Shown: positions 43,640 through 56,990, numbered from the stretch's first letter. The stretch: DNA of 64,000 nt from Isoetes taiwanensis (GCA_021234155.1 JAJEKV010000002.1:29693115-29757114); one strand, 5' to 3'. A program made the numbers and translations. The notes: generated from the sequence alone by a model not told the origin.

Positions 43640-44745
43640 AAAATGTGGAATGACCCACCTAGGAAAACTGCGCCTATCTCACGAGTGCAAGTACAAAATT
43701 CATGAGTGCTCCTATCTCATGTGTAGTAGCATGGAACTGCTAAGATCTTGTTGATTTTGTAAAATGTCGGCTATCATATTTTTTTTCTATGCTTGAAGTA
43801 CTAGTATTTCTTAGAACTGGATGGGTTCAGGGCTCGAAAATAGCAATGTCTCTAACCAGTAAAAATGCCTCTTGGTATTTGAGGCTACCGGAAAAAATAT
43901 ACATCAGTGTATTTTTTTGTGTATTATGCCGGAAATTTCTTATTTTTTTGCCGGAAAATTGCCGGAAATTTTTTAGCATGACAGGAATTTAACACAAGTG
44001 GGCGGATTTTTAAGGGAGGAACTCCCCTATATATCCGTGCGTTGTTGTATTTAATTCTGCGATGTAAGTTTTCTCTAGTTTGTTTGCCTCTTTTTGTCTT
44101 GTGTACATTAAAAGCTCTCAAAACCTTTCGTTGGATTGGATCGCTCTTCCAGCGAAATATTAAAAAAGCATTGAAAAATCAAAGTGCAACACAGCAACCA
44201 TACAATTCTATTTCAAACAAAAAAATAAAAAATGAAAAGACGTGTGCCTTTCAATGATTATAGAAGAGGCCCAAATTGGCATATGTATATCATAAAATAC
44301 AAAATCCTAACAAATGGCTAGCAGCTTTTCTAATTGATACGATATCACAAAATCGTTTTTTTTACTCCAACGCTTCAATAGGAATTAGTATATTGATATA
44401 TATAAGAGAGAACCGCCTTGTAAACATGGACACATACATCGTCTCCCATTGATGAGTGTATGGGAGTCTTTAAATGCCAAAGCAGACACATGGGCTCCCT
44501 TTATTGTGGTACGAGCAAAAACTGGCTTTCAACTATGTACACATATATGCATGTATCAATAGAATCAGTTGCAATCTTAGAGTTGTCTGGAGACCACGGA
44601 ATACACTTAATTCGTGTTGTATAATAGAGCACGTTTTTCATTCTAACCTATATAATGATGAATTATGATTATGAGACACATATAGGTGAAACCAATAGAA
44701 AAACTTGAATTATCTCTCTTGAAATATGATCTCAAACAATTGTTT
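43640..44745. other. Non-coding stretch
   Basis: No gene recognised. Contains a short run of 'ccggaaaatt/ccggaaattt' words (43890-43975). Confidence 0.4.
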
Positions 44746-44749
44746 CTCT

Positions 44750-44935
44750 GTTTTGATGCCCTAAAGCATACATTGGGGAATATCTCACAACTGTGATTGG
44801 GCCTCAATTCCGCTCTAGAGTAGCAGTTTGAGCAAGCATGTCTCCATTGATAGAATAAACATATAGTTTACCATCTATGGTACCAGCCACAACTTCACTT
44901 CCATCAGGTGATAAAGCAGCCTAGTTGCCACATAG
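44750..44935 (-). pseudogene. AIP1 (actin-interacting protein 1) WD40 fragment
   Basis: AIP1 helps ADF/cofilin disassemble actin filaments. The minus-strand frame reads AALSPDGSEVVAGTIDGKLY, VYSINGDMLAQTATLER, a TGA where a His/Arg is expected, then GPITVVRYSP, which is the order in a WD40 repeat of plant AIP1. Only this part of the protein is present. Just upstream (45000-45110, minus) another exon-like stretch (LACEKFGLDAIDLVESCK) is not recognised. Confidence 0.65.
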
Positions 44936-45789
44936 TTGATAGTTGATGGAAGCTTTTGAGAGAATATTTAAGCTTTTAAGTAAAGGAATTTCTGTTTATA
45001 TGCAAACTAAGGCAATGTTTGTATTCCAATCACGGTCTTTGCAAGACTCTACAAGATCAATTGCATCCAATCCAAATTTTTCACAAGCCAAAGTTGCTCT
45101 TTGAAACTGTTGATTAATTCCATGCAAACTGTTTAACATAAATACACATGTTAAACCATCAAAATTAATAGTAATTCAATTACCATTACTTTGTTGATTC
45201 CACACATCAACAGTTCAGATCCAACAGCAAGCAAAAAAGTAATGTTTATCAGTTATTTCATCTCATACTGACACGTCAGCAGCTGGAATTCCAGAGTTTG
45301 TTTCCAGAATCACTTAAAATCACTTAAAGTCGATCCACTTAAAATTTTAACTAGATATGTCAAACTGTTTGTTTGATTTCTGAAACAGTCTTTCTTTGAA
45401 AGTGGATCGTGTGAAATTTTGCTGGCTGGGGAATTTGATCTATTGACCACGTCGTCATTCTCACTGATGTTAATCTTTGGTTCATGGTTTTAAAGTTGTG
45501 CTCCTCTACTATGTACTAATCCTCAGTTCAGAACTTGTAGAAATATTCTGCAGTATTTGTGGTTTAATAATTATCTAAGCATTATTATGCAGGAACTTCT
45601 AGCCATGCACAGTGCAATTGGAGCAACTTCTAATATGAACCCATACACAAGACAACAGTATCCAGCTTCATACATTCTTTAATTATCAAGTATTATAGTG
45701 CAGATTTACCTAAGAGATTGATTACAATTCTGCATGGCATTTCTATGTAAAGTTGAATAGCTTTCACGTGGACTAAGAATGTGAGTGTC

Positions 45790-46030
45790 CATCTTTCAAA
45801 TGCTTGGCAAAGACATTAATGGTAGGAAAAGGGTCCATTATGCCAAACTCATTGCACATGGCAGTCGATAAATTTTGTACAAAACTCTTTATGGGGACCA
45901 TGCAAGAAGTGCATTTTCCGTCCAAAAAGTTCTATTATTTTGTGTTGGCTAATGCATTTGTTCAAAGCCTTCTGATTGGGTTGTTAGACGTCGTCATATG
46001 TAAATTCCCCAATATATTTTGGAGCATAAT
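45790..46030 (+). repeat. Dispersed repeat, copy 1 (exon-like)
   Basis: About 230 bp shared with 55572-55815 ('ccatctttcaaatgcttggc' to 'ccaatatattttggagca'). The other copy keeps a better frame (FQMLGKDINDRKRDYYAKLI, SRRLLYKTLYEHHARSG), suggesting a duplicated exon of an unrecognised protein. Confidence 0.7.
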
Positions 46031-46739
46031 ATAGTTTTGAAATTGAGAGCGCTTGCAAAATTTCCACAGCTATCCTCTATATTGTACATGCCATCCTACG
46101 TAATACTCTTCCAAGTAAACTGCTCCGAGCTGAACCATGCAACCTTAAAGCTAGTTAAAGAAAGCTCATGAATGCTTGATCACATATCCATATTACAATC
46201 TATAATTGCGGCTTTCTTCACTCATCGACGAGCAATTGATGTTTGATGCACTAACATCCTTCTCATTTTGCTCAAACTTGGAGCGACCCAAAGTATACAG
46301 GCTGTTACAATGTCGTCTATGATCCAATGGAGAATTGTTTCCCACAAAAAGACCTTATGTTGGACCTATTCTCTGTGTGATTTATCTTTACGGGAGACTC
46401 TTCGCCAAGATGGATGGTGCAATGAAAGAACAACCCCATTGAGAGAGATCACCATAATTACAACTATCCTGATTCATGAGGATCACATCTATTCCTTGGA
46501 TCAAGAAAACAAAATATAAGTATTCCGGGCCCCAATCTTAGGATTTTGCTTAAATGCAAAATATTGCAAAGAGGTAGACTTGAGGAACTCTTTAATAGGA
46601 TGGATATGAGTAAATTTGCTGTGCAATAATACTATCAGTAGTCTATTTTCTAGAGCTGATGAACCATATAAGACAGCATTAGACCTCTCCCATTAGCACC
46701 ATTCACAAGGCATCCTAAAATTTAACTGCCATAATTAAC
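46031..46739. other. Non-coding stretch
   Basis: No supported gene. A frame at 46268-46519 lacks recognisable features. Confidence 0.35.
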
Positions 46740-47320
46740 CACTAAGGAACCACTATACATGTGGTTACTTATGCAAAAAATAATAATCTTAATAGAAACC
46801 ACATATTATAGTGGTTTTTATTAGTAGCATGTGGTTTTTCATGCTAGTTTTTGTTGCAACATGATTTATTTAAATTGATAATGGTTTCTAGCATGGTTTT
46901 CTTGTTAGTTTATTGATACAACATCGGTTATTAAGTTGGTAATGGTTTATGGTATGGTTTTTCAATGCTAGACGATGATTCTCCACATTGGTTTTCTTTT
47001 GTAGCATGGTTTACTAGAATTAGTGTAGTTTGGAAGGCGGTTTTCACTGCCAATTTAAATACCTAGTGGTTATTCATGTTGGTTTTCTATTGTCGAAATT
47101 GTCTATTGAAAATCGACCACATTGGTTTTCTTTTGTAGTATAGTTTATTAAAATTAATGTAGTTTACAAGGTAGTTTTTACTGCCAATATAAATATCTAG
47201 TGGTTATTCATGTTGTTTTTCTATTGCAGAATTGTCCACTAACAATCGAATATGATTTGTAGCATGGGTTTCCGTACCATTTTAATTTACATGGTGGTTA
47301 TTTATAATTCCCAACCAAAA
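46740..47320. repeat. Degenerate 'accac/gtggtt' repeat region
   Basis: Irregular repeats of words such as 'tgtggtttttcatgctag', 'ggtttattaa' and 'tagtggttattcatgttg', including a ~120-bp imperfect duplication (about 46985-47110 and 47110-47235). The same style appears at 650-900 and 51650-52330. Confidence 0.65.
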
Positions 47321-48440
47321 GGGTGGTTATTCATAGTGCTTATTCATAAACTTCAATAGATATTATACTTTCATGATGTAGATTAAATTATTACTTAAAT
47401 ATATGCTATGAAATGCATGCTTATATTTAAGACTACCGGAAATACTGAATATTGTAGTGTAGTTACCCGGAAGACCCTAGAAATTTTGATGGAAATGGCT
47501 CAAAAAAATGCCGAAAATCTTTTTGGTTATTGATTTTTATTTCTTTCTTAAATTGCCGCATATTTCAAGAACGACTTCTCCCCCAACCCCCGGCGCCGCA
47601 TTTCGAACCAGAGCCCTAACCCTTTGCTCCAACGAAGTTGCAGTGTAACAATTTTGTTCATGGAAAGCGTAAGTGGCAACGATTCCACTTTTGCAAGGGC
47701 GGATTCAGAACCCGTCCAGGCTATGTTGAAAAGGTCAAGACCTAGAAGCAATAGAAAGCATAAAAATATTAGAAAGAAGTTTGTAGATCGATTTTCCCCA
47801 GTGGTTGATTTTCCAAGGTCGGATTTGTTGTTGCCAATTTGTTGCCAAGGTCGGCATTGCTTTGAATACAAGCACAAAACAAGAAGGTATTTTCACAACA
47901 AATGAGATATAAGAATGGCTTCAACATGAGGAGCGTAATGTCAGCTTAATTTAGCTCTTAAAAACAGGGGAATGTGATTTAGGAAAAAAAACATCATATA
48001 AAGCAAGAATTAGAAAGGGACAAAATAAAAAACTTTAGAATGTAGCTGCTTACTGGTTTCTAGATCGGCTTTTGTACCAGCTTAAGGACATAAGTGGACT
48101 AAAGGAAGAAAGCGAAAAGAGATATGTTTGTTGACGCAAGGCAATTAAAAGATATCTTCACCTTTCGAATTTAGAACAAATATTTCTAAGATCTTTTCCA
48201 ATAGCAAGATGGCATTCAGACTCTAGCTTCCTTTCACATTCACCTAGGGGTTTAATTGTTCATACATGTTAACTATAACACATGACGTTTAAGTTACTAA
48301 TTAATGAGGGGTTTAGTCGAAAGATTTCTGGTTCTGAACCATTGCTTCTCGCGATTCTCGCGCTCCAGCCTCTCTCCTCTGACTTCATTTCCATGATTGC
48401 TTTGTTAGAGTAAGATCTCAAATCCTTTAGATCATTCATC
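47321..48440. other. Non-coding stretch
   Basis: No gene I can support. A basic 93-residue frame (47624-47905) has no known motif. Confidence 0.35.
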
Positions 48441-48444
48441 TTCT

Positions 48445-48765
48445 GGGTAAAAGCATGTTAGGGTGTACCACTTTTGGAACCTGCAAAAGTACATACACTA
48501 GGTACTTCAGAACTGGGTACTTTCTCATTTTTATTTTCATTAAAACTAGTACAAAGGTCCAAAATAAAAGTCAAGGACGCATTAATATTCAAAGTTAAGA
48601 TAAAGATAATGCTACCGGAGACCAAAATATATATAAAAGTTCTAAAATGTAACTTTTATTGAGATATTACACGGGTACCCAGTACCCAGTCCTGGGTACC
48701 TTTTTAGGTACTTTTTTGGTCACTAAATAATACTTTTTAAGGGACACCCTAACATGCTTTTACCC
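48445..48765. mobile_element. MITE, copy 2 (inverted)
   Basis: 321 bp, same family as 14223-14544 but in opposite orientation, with the same perfect terminal inverted repeats. Flanked by TTCT (48441-48444 and 48766-48769), the complement of the AAGA target of copy 1. Confidence 0.93.
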
Positions 48766-48799
48766 TTCTCCTTCTGTAAGTGTCATTCATATAAAAAGT

Positions 48800-49547
<748 letters not shown>

Positions 49548-49549
49548 TA

Positions 49550-49689
49550 AACCTGGTTATAAAAATCAACAATTCAACATTTAACATCAGCATAAGCTAC
49601 AAAATTTATATTCATTACAAGAATTTAGCGCTCTTTTCATTGCGATAGTTACGTATAAATAGGAGTTTGAGGGCGTCGTGCCTTTTTTT
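49550..49689. other. Spacer
   Basis: Short AT-rich spacer between the peroxidase relic and a SINE-like segment; no feature. Confidence 0.4.
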
Positions 49690-49800
49690 TTAAGTTTTTG
49701 TTGCACCTTTGGGAGTCGAACCCAAATACGACCAATGGTGCGGGGTCGACGGTGTAGGGGGAGCATCGATGCCCTAAGACGTGGGTGCTCCGCCTACATC
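49683..49800 (-). mobile_element. Possible tRNA-derived SINE remnant
   Basis: On the minus strand a tRNA T-arm-like stem-loop (tttgggttcgactcccaaa, 49726-49708) containing a pol III B-box match (ggttcgactcc) is followed by 'ggtgcaac' and an A-rich tail. I find no convincing A box, so this may be a tRNA relic or chance. Confidence 0.3.
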
Positions 49801-51640
49801 GTCGGCGTGAACGAGACACATAGGCGACATTTGTGAGCTACTTCAATGAAAATATAAGCCCAAAGATAACAACATAAGGTTCAAGTAAGATTATAAAAAT
49901 AAAAAGGAGAATAGCCGACTCTGAATGAAGGAAAGCCATTGGATGGCAGTGGTGTTAGTCGCAGTGATGACGGCTTCAAACATAGAACTGTACATGTAGG
50001 ATAGCCCATCGGTATCTAAATCGTTTCAAATGTTTGAAGCCCATCGGTTCTACATGTTTACTTTAGGGTTTGTTTTAGGGTTGCGACCGCCGCAGATGAG
50101 CATCGAGCAAAAATAGGTCTTCTTCAGAAAAGCTCTTCGCAGCTTCTTGATTCGTCCCAGCTCTTCGCAGCTCGCAAAAGTGGTAGTTTTCTTCAGAAGC
50201 TCTTCGCAGAAATGGATTTACAGAACCATATTTCTCCAATAATGATATTTTTTTTTTCAGAAAAACTCTTGGCAAGTAGAAATAGAGTGTCGGATCTGTT
50301 CTTTGGCGCTGGATCTGTTCACAAAGCGATGGATCTCGCAGGTAAAACTCTGTTCCTTCTAAAACTCTGAACTAAAACTCTGTATCTAAAATCGTTGGAT
50401 CTTTGCAGGTAAAACTTTGTTATAAAACCAGAGATCTGCTCCTTGATGTTAGGATGGAAACTCGCAGGTAAAACGAAGGAGGATCTTCGCGGGATGAACT
50501 GCTATTTAATGTTCGATTCTAAATCTGGCGCCTTCACCTTGCCGCTGGAATTCTAGCCCACAGCGGCCAGATCTGTTGCGGCCTCCATCTCCATCTTCAG
50601 TGCAGATCTCCGATTTGCCTTGCGGCCTCCATCTCCACTGCGGCCAGATCTCCAGATTCGTATTGCCAAACACGGTAAGCTTTCCAGATTCGTCAAACAT
50701 TGGTTTTTTTCTCTGTTTTGCTCTCTTGTATGCTGAGTACTTCTGTTTCTCGATGCATCAATGCCGCACTTCTGCGTATTAGAAGAAGATTCTGATTACG
50801 TGCTTGAAATGGGCATGCATTGTTCTAAATGTTTATTCAGAATGGGCTTATTTTGCTAATGTCTTAACAAGCATTACCACTTTTCCCTGGTCCAGAAAAT
50901 TTTGTGCCGTAAATCAGCTTCCTGGCGGAGCAGTTTTGAACTTTTCAAGGAAGGGCTCATTTCTGGGTACCATCTAGCCATGGGCGCACATCCGCATCCG
51001 TGATTGTACATTATCGCATTCGGCCTGGCTGTAGGAGCCGAGTCCAGGAGAAGCCATGTGAGTTTTCTAAAATGTTAAGCATATTGGCTGGTCTTTCGAA
51101 ATACGCAACTTGAAACTCGTTAGTTTCTTAAATCTTACACTCAAACTAATGATAGAAAGCCCAGTGATGGTGGGCATATCTTATATATATAAATTATAAA
51201 GATACGCTTCAGAGGTTCTCCTTCTTCTATTTTATATTTAAACATGTAATGTAGATCAGCTTTTTCACTGATTCTGCATTTGTAGCAATGGCCAAGCTTT
51301 GACATGGCAAACAGCTTCTACTCCTGCAAACACGTCATCTGCTACATGCTACAGGTAAAGGGTTATTGCTTATGTTTGTTCTTGTAGTTTCAAGCATTTC
51401 CTTAACATGATTCAAGGATCTAGACGGTTGGCCCAAACATTTTGATCATTCATTCCTTTTTAAAGTTTTGTTGCCTGTTTTATTTTATGTATCCTTGTTT
51501 TTTGCAGTATCAAGTGCAGTATTAGCTCAAAATTTGGAGCACTCAAAGCAGCTGTTGCATATTTCTGGAAAAAAAATTATCATTCTTTAAGAGTTCTGGA
51601 AATGGTTGGGGTTCAAATCCCCTTGCTCCCTAATTTTTGT
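49801..51640. other. Non-coding stretch with 'ctcttcgcag' repeats
   Basis: From 50120 to 50225 the word 'agctcttcgcag' is repeated. From 50510 to 50700 'ctccatctccactgcggccag'-like words recur. These resemble untranslated leader or intron sequence of a relic gene, but no protein is recognised. Confidence 0.4.
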
Positions 51641-52076
51641 AGAAGCCACTAGAGTCCATAAGAAACCATTTGCAATTAGTCTACTAGCCTATACTGGTTA
51701 TCATAATAGTTTTAGTGGTTAATCATTATTATTAATTTTCGTTATCATTATTGGTTAATAAATCACACTACTGGTTATCATTATTGGTTTATTATTGGTT
51801 TATAGATGACCATAACAAAACCATGCATATTTGGAACAAACAAATACACCTAAGATTAACAGTAATTTCTAACACATTGCAAACCATGTGCGTTTACCAT
51901 GGCATGACTAGTGCATTTACCATGACATTTAGTCATGTCAGTTTACCACAATAATGAACCACATTATAGAATCACATGAATGAACACCATATTAAACCAC
52001 ATCCACAACCTTCATGTTATACCACATGGACAAACCACACACTTAAAATGGTATAATATACCACATTTATTTATCA

Positions 52077-52232
52077 ACATGCAAAACCACTTCAACAAAC
52101 TCTACAAAGAAGCCCATCCATCTAACCATCCTAAAAAACCTCACAAGAGAACCCACATGCAAAACCACTTTAACAAACTCTACAAAGAAGCCCATCCATC
52201 TAACCATCCTAAAAAACCTCACAAGAGAACCC
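52077..52232. repeat. Tandem repeat, 78 bp x 2
   Basis: Two nearly perfect copies (one visible base change) of a unit starting acatgcaaaaccactt. It sits inside the 'accac' repeat region 51650-52330. Confidence 0.92.
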
Positions 52233-52455
52233 ATTAGTTTAGCCACATATGGTTTTTAATGATATCAACCCACAAACATGCATTGGTTTTGTAGAATGGT
52301 TTTATAATCATAACCATGAGAAAAACCATGTAGAGTTTTAATTTTGGATGCCTTGTGATTGATTCCACTGTAATAATTGATTGATGAAAATATTAGGGAA
52401 CTAAACTAAACCACAATTTACTGGGAGATTGACAAAATTCTGAGATTACTTCTCA

Positions 52456-52977
52456 AGTTGCCATATTCTGCACATAGCCCATCCTTTGCATTTGGCTAAA
52501 CATATTCAATGCCTGATTGTTATTTCTATATTAAGCATATCCTGCAATCATTGCATTCCACGACACAGAATCTTGCTTAGGCATATTATTGAACACTTTC
52601 CTGGAATCTAATACACTTTCACATTTGGCATACATGTTGATCAGAGAACTGCCTATTAAAATATCCACTTCATAGCCAGTCTTAATAATAGATTCATGAA
52701 GCTATTTCCCTTGCTCCAGAATTGCTATAATCGCACAACTACTCAAAACACAGATAAAAGTTGCTTTATTTGTGTTGACACCCTCGTGTTGCATCTCAGC
52801 AAAAAGTTGAAGGGACTTCTTTGCATGTCCATGTTCTATATACCTTGAAATAATCACATTCCACATGATGACATCTCGTAGAAGCTTATTTAAACACTCG
52901 GCAAGCATTTGACATGCTTCTATGCCAATTATTGTGCTACTAACATAGCAATAAATCTCTCTCTTGTCCTTCAACAT
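52456..52977 (-). pseudogene. PLS-type PPR protein fragment
   Basis: Pentatricopeptide repeat proteins bind organellar RNA, often for C-to-U editing. This frame holds repeats of the P-L-S style: RDVIMWNVIISRYIEHGHAK, KSLQLFAEMQHEGV, ATFICVLSSCA, then after a TAG LHESIIKTGYEVDILIGSSL, INMYAKC, and QDSVSWNAMIAGYA with a second stop. Both ends are missing; no E or DYW domain in the window. Confidence 0.85.
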
Positions 52978-53004
52978 GCTCCCATGAGAAGCTATATCAG
53001 AAGA

Positions 53005-53756
53005 ATTGGATGAGTTTTACTCTTCGAATATACAAGGAGAATGAAATAGTAGAACAAGAACCAGATGTGTGTACAAGAGGAACGAACTCATCTTCTATAG
53101 TTGAATTGTCTTCACCCAAACCTGTTTGATGCCATATATGATAAGGTGGATCCTTTCTGACTGAATTTCCTCAACGGAAGGTGTATTCATGGAAGACATG
53201 CCTTGTAGGCTGAAGTTCAATTGCATGATGGTGATTAATATCCTCTTCACTACTCTGGACCACTATAGATCGCTGCCTCCATCTGCTTGCAACCATGCTT
53301 CTTGGTAGCTGAGAACTATCTACTTATGGCAGGACCTTGTGTGAATTTGAGTTGTAGGTCGTGCTTCATAGACAAATGCAGGAAGTTCTTCTCTAGAAGC
53401 CACTAACTTGACCAGAATATGAAGATGTCCCATAGACATTAATACCGCAGCCATATCATATAATGCGAGAGCCATCAGAAGAACCCAGGTTATCCATTCA
53501 TGTATGTGGTAAACAAAAATGCCATGGCTCCCCCTATAATAAGTAGCTATCTTTGCATAAAGACTATCGGCAGCTTAGATGAGTGGACAACAAAAACACC
53601 CACAACAACAAAATTGAATAAAAGAATGCAAAAAGCAATAGCATCAATTGGCACTGAAAACTTACTAATAAGCAGAGCAAATATATTGTTTGCCATATAT
53701 CTTAGCACATAGAAAATGCTAAAAAAGCCGTGCATCCACGTAAGAGCTTGATGGAC
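53005..53756 (-). pseudogene. Presenilin fragment (TM5-TM6 and loop)
   Basis: Presenilin is the aspartyl protease subunit of gamma-secretase. The exon begins at an acceptor (tatttcag, 53757) and reads SVPIDAIAFCILLFNFVVVG; after a stop at about 53550 and a frame change it continues WITWVLLMALALYDMAAVL, with the catalytic Asp of the YD motif in TM6, then VKLVASREELPAFVYEARP. The hydrophilic loop follows to about 53010. The second catalytic motif GLGD and TM7 onward are missing, as is the N-terminus. A PPR relic abuts on the left. Confidence 0.75.
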
Positions 53757-53859
53757 CTGAAATAGTAGAGCAAAACTAAGATGAATGTAAAATATGGTGA
53801 TCAAACACCAAATGCAATGAGCAAAGCGCCTCCAACCTTTCATGAAGTAGAATCAGCGT

Positions 53860-54585
53860 GACCTACAAAGTTCTCTTACAACAACATCACATATTCTTGA
53901 CAAGGTCAAAGCAGATCCCTCAGAAGAAAGAATATATGGAAGGTACATGCAGAAAGCTGCTAGATACAAGAAACAGAAGAGATCGAAAGAAGATAATCCC
54001 CTGGAGAAGATAGAAGCTAATCAGCTTTCCAATCCATCAAAAGAAGTTATATGCAACGGAACATAACACTACTCTTTTCTCAATGAGCCAGAAGAAGACC
54101 TCCTTGGCACCATAACTTGCTTTATGCTCAGAAATAAAATAATGTGGACAATCACTGTTGACGCCAAAACTTGCTTATCAAGTCAACTCCAACCAGGAGT
54201 ATGATAATTTGGACAATCACTGCTAGTTTTATTAACTTCGATAACCATTGCCAGTACTACTAATGGTAAAGTTGAAGAAAATAATGGTCGAAATCTATGC
54301 TGCAAAGGAAAAGGTTAGCAAGTCGAATTTGGTTTTTATATTCCACGCTATAGGTCTAATGTGAATGTAACTGGAAGTAAAAAATAGAATGTACCATGCA
54401 CATGAAAAGAGAACAATTTATTCTGCACATCTATCATTCTTCAGATTGTCTTGTATAGTTACTATCTAAACTATAATTCCAATGCTGGAATCATGTCCAG
54501 GGACATGAAATGTAACAATATACTCTTGGAGTAGAATTTGATGCTAAGGATAAGTAAGGACAGATGCTAAGGACAAGAAGAATGG
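53860..54585. other. Non-coding stretch
   Basis: No gene recognised. Confidence 0.35.
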
Positions 54586-55160
54586 ATGCTGATAACAGAT
54601 GCCAAGAAGAGAGGGCTCTGTACTGTACTACCCCCAAAAAAGAGGTTGAAGATGGTTGTTTTAGTCTTCAGAAAAAAAAAGAACATATTGAATGAAAAAG
54701 TTATTTACCTTCCAAGAAGAACACGGCTCGATACTGCCCTACCCCTGCACAAGAGGGCTTTTACCAAAAATGTGTCAACGCTGAAGAAAATGAAGAAAAC
54801 ACAACCCATTGTACCTGCTGGTAAAGATGTTGTGTATCGCCCTCAGTTTTGGGGAACAACCCAAAACGAAATAACCATTTATCTGCAAAAACAGCAGGGC
54901 TCAGTACCGCTCTACCTGCAAAAGAAGAAGCTGCGAATTTTTGCAGAAGAATCTAAAAGAGTTTCAATGCTGCAAATGCCTTTCCAACAGAAAAAATTTA
55001 AAAACATCACTAAACGAAATGGATCATGTTGATCCGCTTTTGCCGAAAACACAAATCACAAAAACTATTAAATCTTGTACCTGCTGGAAGAGATGGCTCG
55101 GTGCCGAACAGCCCCTTCGAGGAAGAGCGGGCTACCCAGCATTCAAACGTAACCAAAGAT
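54586..55160. repeat. Degenerate repeat with 'ctcagtaccgctctacct' words
   Basis: Four or five diverged units carry variants of gggctc(a/t)gtac(t/c)g(c)cctac followed by A-rich text (about 54610, 54725, 54830, 54898, 55098). The lysine-rich open frames across it are explained by the A-rich composition, so I do not call a gene. Confidence 0.5.
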
Positions 55161-55571
55161 TCTTTAGCTCGGATCTATTTTGCTCGGATTTGGAGCAAAA
55201 GGCAAGGGAAAAAAGGAGGATCCACGTTACCGGAAAGAGCAGAAGAATGGGCAAGAAGGTCAGGGGCAAAGGAAATGCCGGAATGCCGGATACCCATAGT
55301 CGTCCCCATAGCAAAAACCTTCAAACTTTTGAGCTTGGCTTCTAAGCTCTTCAAACTCATGAAACCCTAACCTGGCAAATCAAAAATTCCTTGTAGGCCG
55401 AGCTTGAATACGTCTAAGAGCAATCGTCACGGCCCATCCCACCTAGAATTTTTTTAATTTCCACAGCCGTAGATGAAATCGAAGGCTTGTAGCTGCATCC
55501 ACGTAATAAAAATCTTACCTGGCAGCAACGTGGACACTCTAAAATTGCTTCAAAGTGTTAACTTGTGTTTG
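55161..55571. other. Non-coding stretch
   Basis: No supported feature. Confidence 0.35.
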
Positions 55572-55815
55572 TGTAGTTTCCATCTTTCAAATGCTTGGCA
55601 AAGACATTAATGATAGGAAAAGGGACTATTATGCCAAACTCATTGCACATGGCAGTCGACGACTTCTGTACAAAACTCTTTATGAACACCATGCAAGAAG
55701 TGGCATTTTTTGTCCAAATAAGTCTATTATTTTGTGTTGGTTAATGCATTTGTTCAAAGCCCCCTGATGGGGTTGCTAGACAACCTCATATACCCAATAT
55801 ATTTTGGAGCAACTG
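55572..55815 (+). repeat. Dispersed repeat, copy 2 (exon-like)
   Basis: Diverged copy of 45790-46030. It keeps the frame FQMLGKDINDRKRDYYAKLI...LYKTLYEHHARSGIF, which looks like part of a real but unrecognised protein. Confidence 0.7.
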
Positions 55816-56068
55816 TCAAGTTTAGGCATACTAGTAAAAAAGTTTGTTAATTAGCCAGAAAGATTGTTTGTGCACCATACTTCTTTGCATCAGGCGCAGG
55901 GCCCACATAAATTTCTAGAGGTCTCATTATATGTACTGTGTTACATGTTCTATAGACTCTTTGATAATTTATAACCTATGCAAGCCTTATATCTATTTCC
56001 TGTAAAACTTTGGTTGCATTTGCCAATATTATGGTTGTCCAGAACTAGCATTTGATGAGGGGAGACAT
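55816..56068. other. Spacer
   Basis: No supported feature. Confidence 0.35.
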
Positions 56069-56212
56069 CTAAAGCTTAGAGTGTGCAAGCTCTTTCAACT
56101 CCTTACGTTGTATCTTCCCCACTGGTGACTTGGGTATAGAATTCAAAAAATGCTACCTTTCGGATCCTTTTGTGAGGCGAAGGCTTTGAACAAGATATTT
56201 CAGAATATAAAC
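56069..56212 (-). pseudogene. 4CL-like/peroxisomal acyl-CoA synthetase, last exon
   Basis: Adenylate-forming enzymes activate carboxylic acids to CoA thioesters. The exon reads HKRIRKVAF, then after an extra base in a T run LNSIPKSPVGKIQRKELKEL, the C-terminal domain signature with its catalytic Lys (GKIQRKEL), and ends AHSKL-stop. SKL is a peroxisomal targeting signal, as in OPC-8:CoA ligase-like 4CL relatives. Acceptor ctcacag at 56213. No other exon found. Confidence 0.75.
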
Positions 56213-56990
56213 CTGTGAGTCTTCATAAGATGTTTGTACTCCATTATGCTATGTATAGCTAGAATTCTTAAAAACTAATATATTGTCATTACAATATGGA
56301 GAAATTTGCAAGTAATTGTAAACGATGATTTAAAGAAAGTTGCAAACATATAGAATTAGCATGTTTATAACATTTTAAAGGTTCAATATTAAACCAAGAC
56401 GATACAACACGAAAATACAAACACTCCCTCGGGGCACTAGCGGGCAACCCTCCATGCGCAGCACCGTGTTTCCTTAATAGTTTTTTAGCCCCAATCCATA
56501 ATAATTAAGTACCACCAAAAGTCTCTTGTCAAACTTAACAAAATTATTTGTAAACTAGTTTAATACTTTCCTATATTCACGCTCCACCTTGGAATGCCTT
56601 AGCCAAGAAGAATTTGAAGATAAAATGTTTTAAGCAGACCCTAACACAAATGTTAGGGCAAATCTCAATGCTTTCATTGATATAATGAAGACAATTACTC
56701 CAGTCTCAAATACTTCAATCTAGAGATCCTTGCATAGAATAGGGACCATTAGCGATTTTCTGTCTTACCTTTATCCAAATTAAAAGCCATCATTTTGAAT
56801 GCCTGTTATGGGCGGAAAAAAATGTCACAATCTCCTATTATTATGACTCGTTAACACTAGCAAAAATGTGTTTTCCAGACTGGCATTGCAGACTAGGTTC
56901 TGAATATTATTATTAGTACAGATGTCTATATAGACATTTCATATAACTAAAACTAGTGGAAAATGCCAACTTCAGACTTTGTGTACATGC
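56213..56990. other. Non-coding stretch
   Basis: No supported feature. Confidence 0.35.

Noticed and set aside
49683-49800. Intact tRNA gene
   Set aside because: Only a T-arm/B-box-like part is present; no D-arm, anticodon arm or paired acceptor stem could be drawn.
54586-55032. 148-residue lysine-rich frame as a gene
   Set aside because: It lies on degenerate A-rich tandem repeats, and overlapping frames on the same strand are also open for the same reason.
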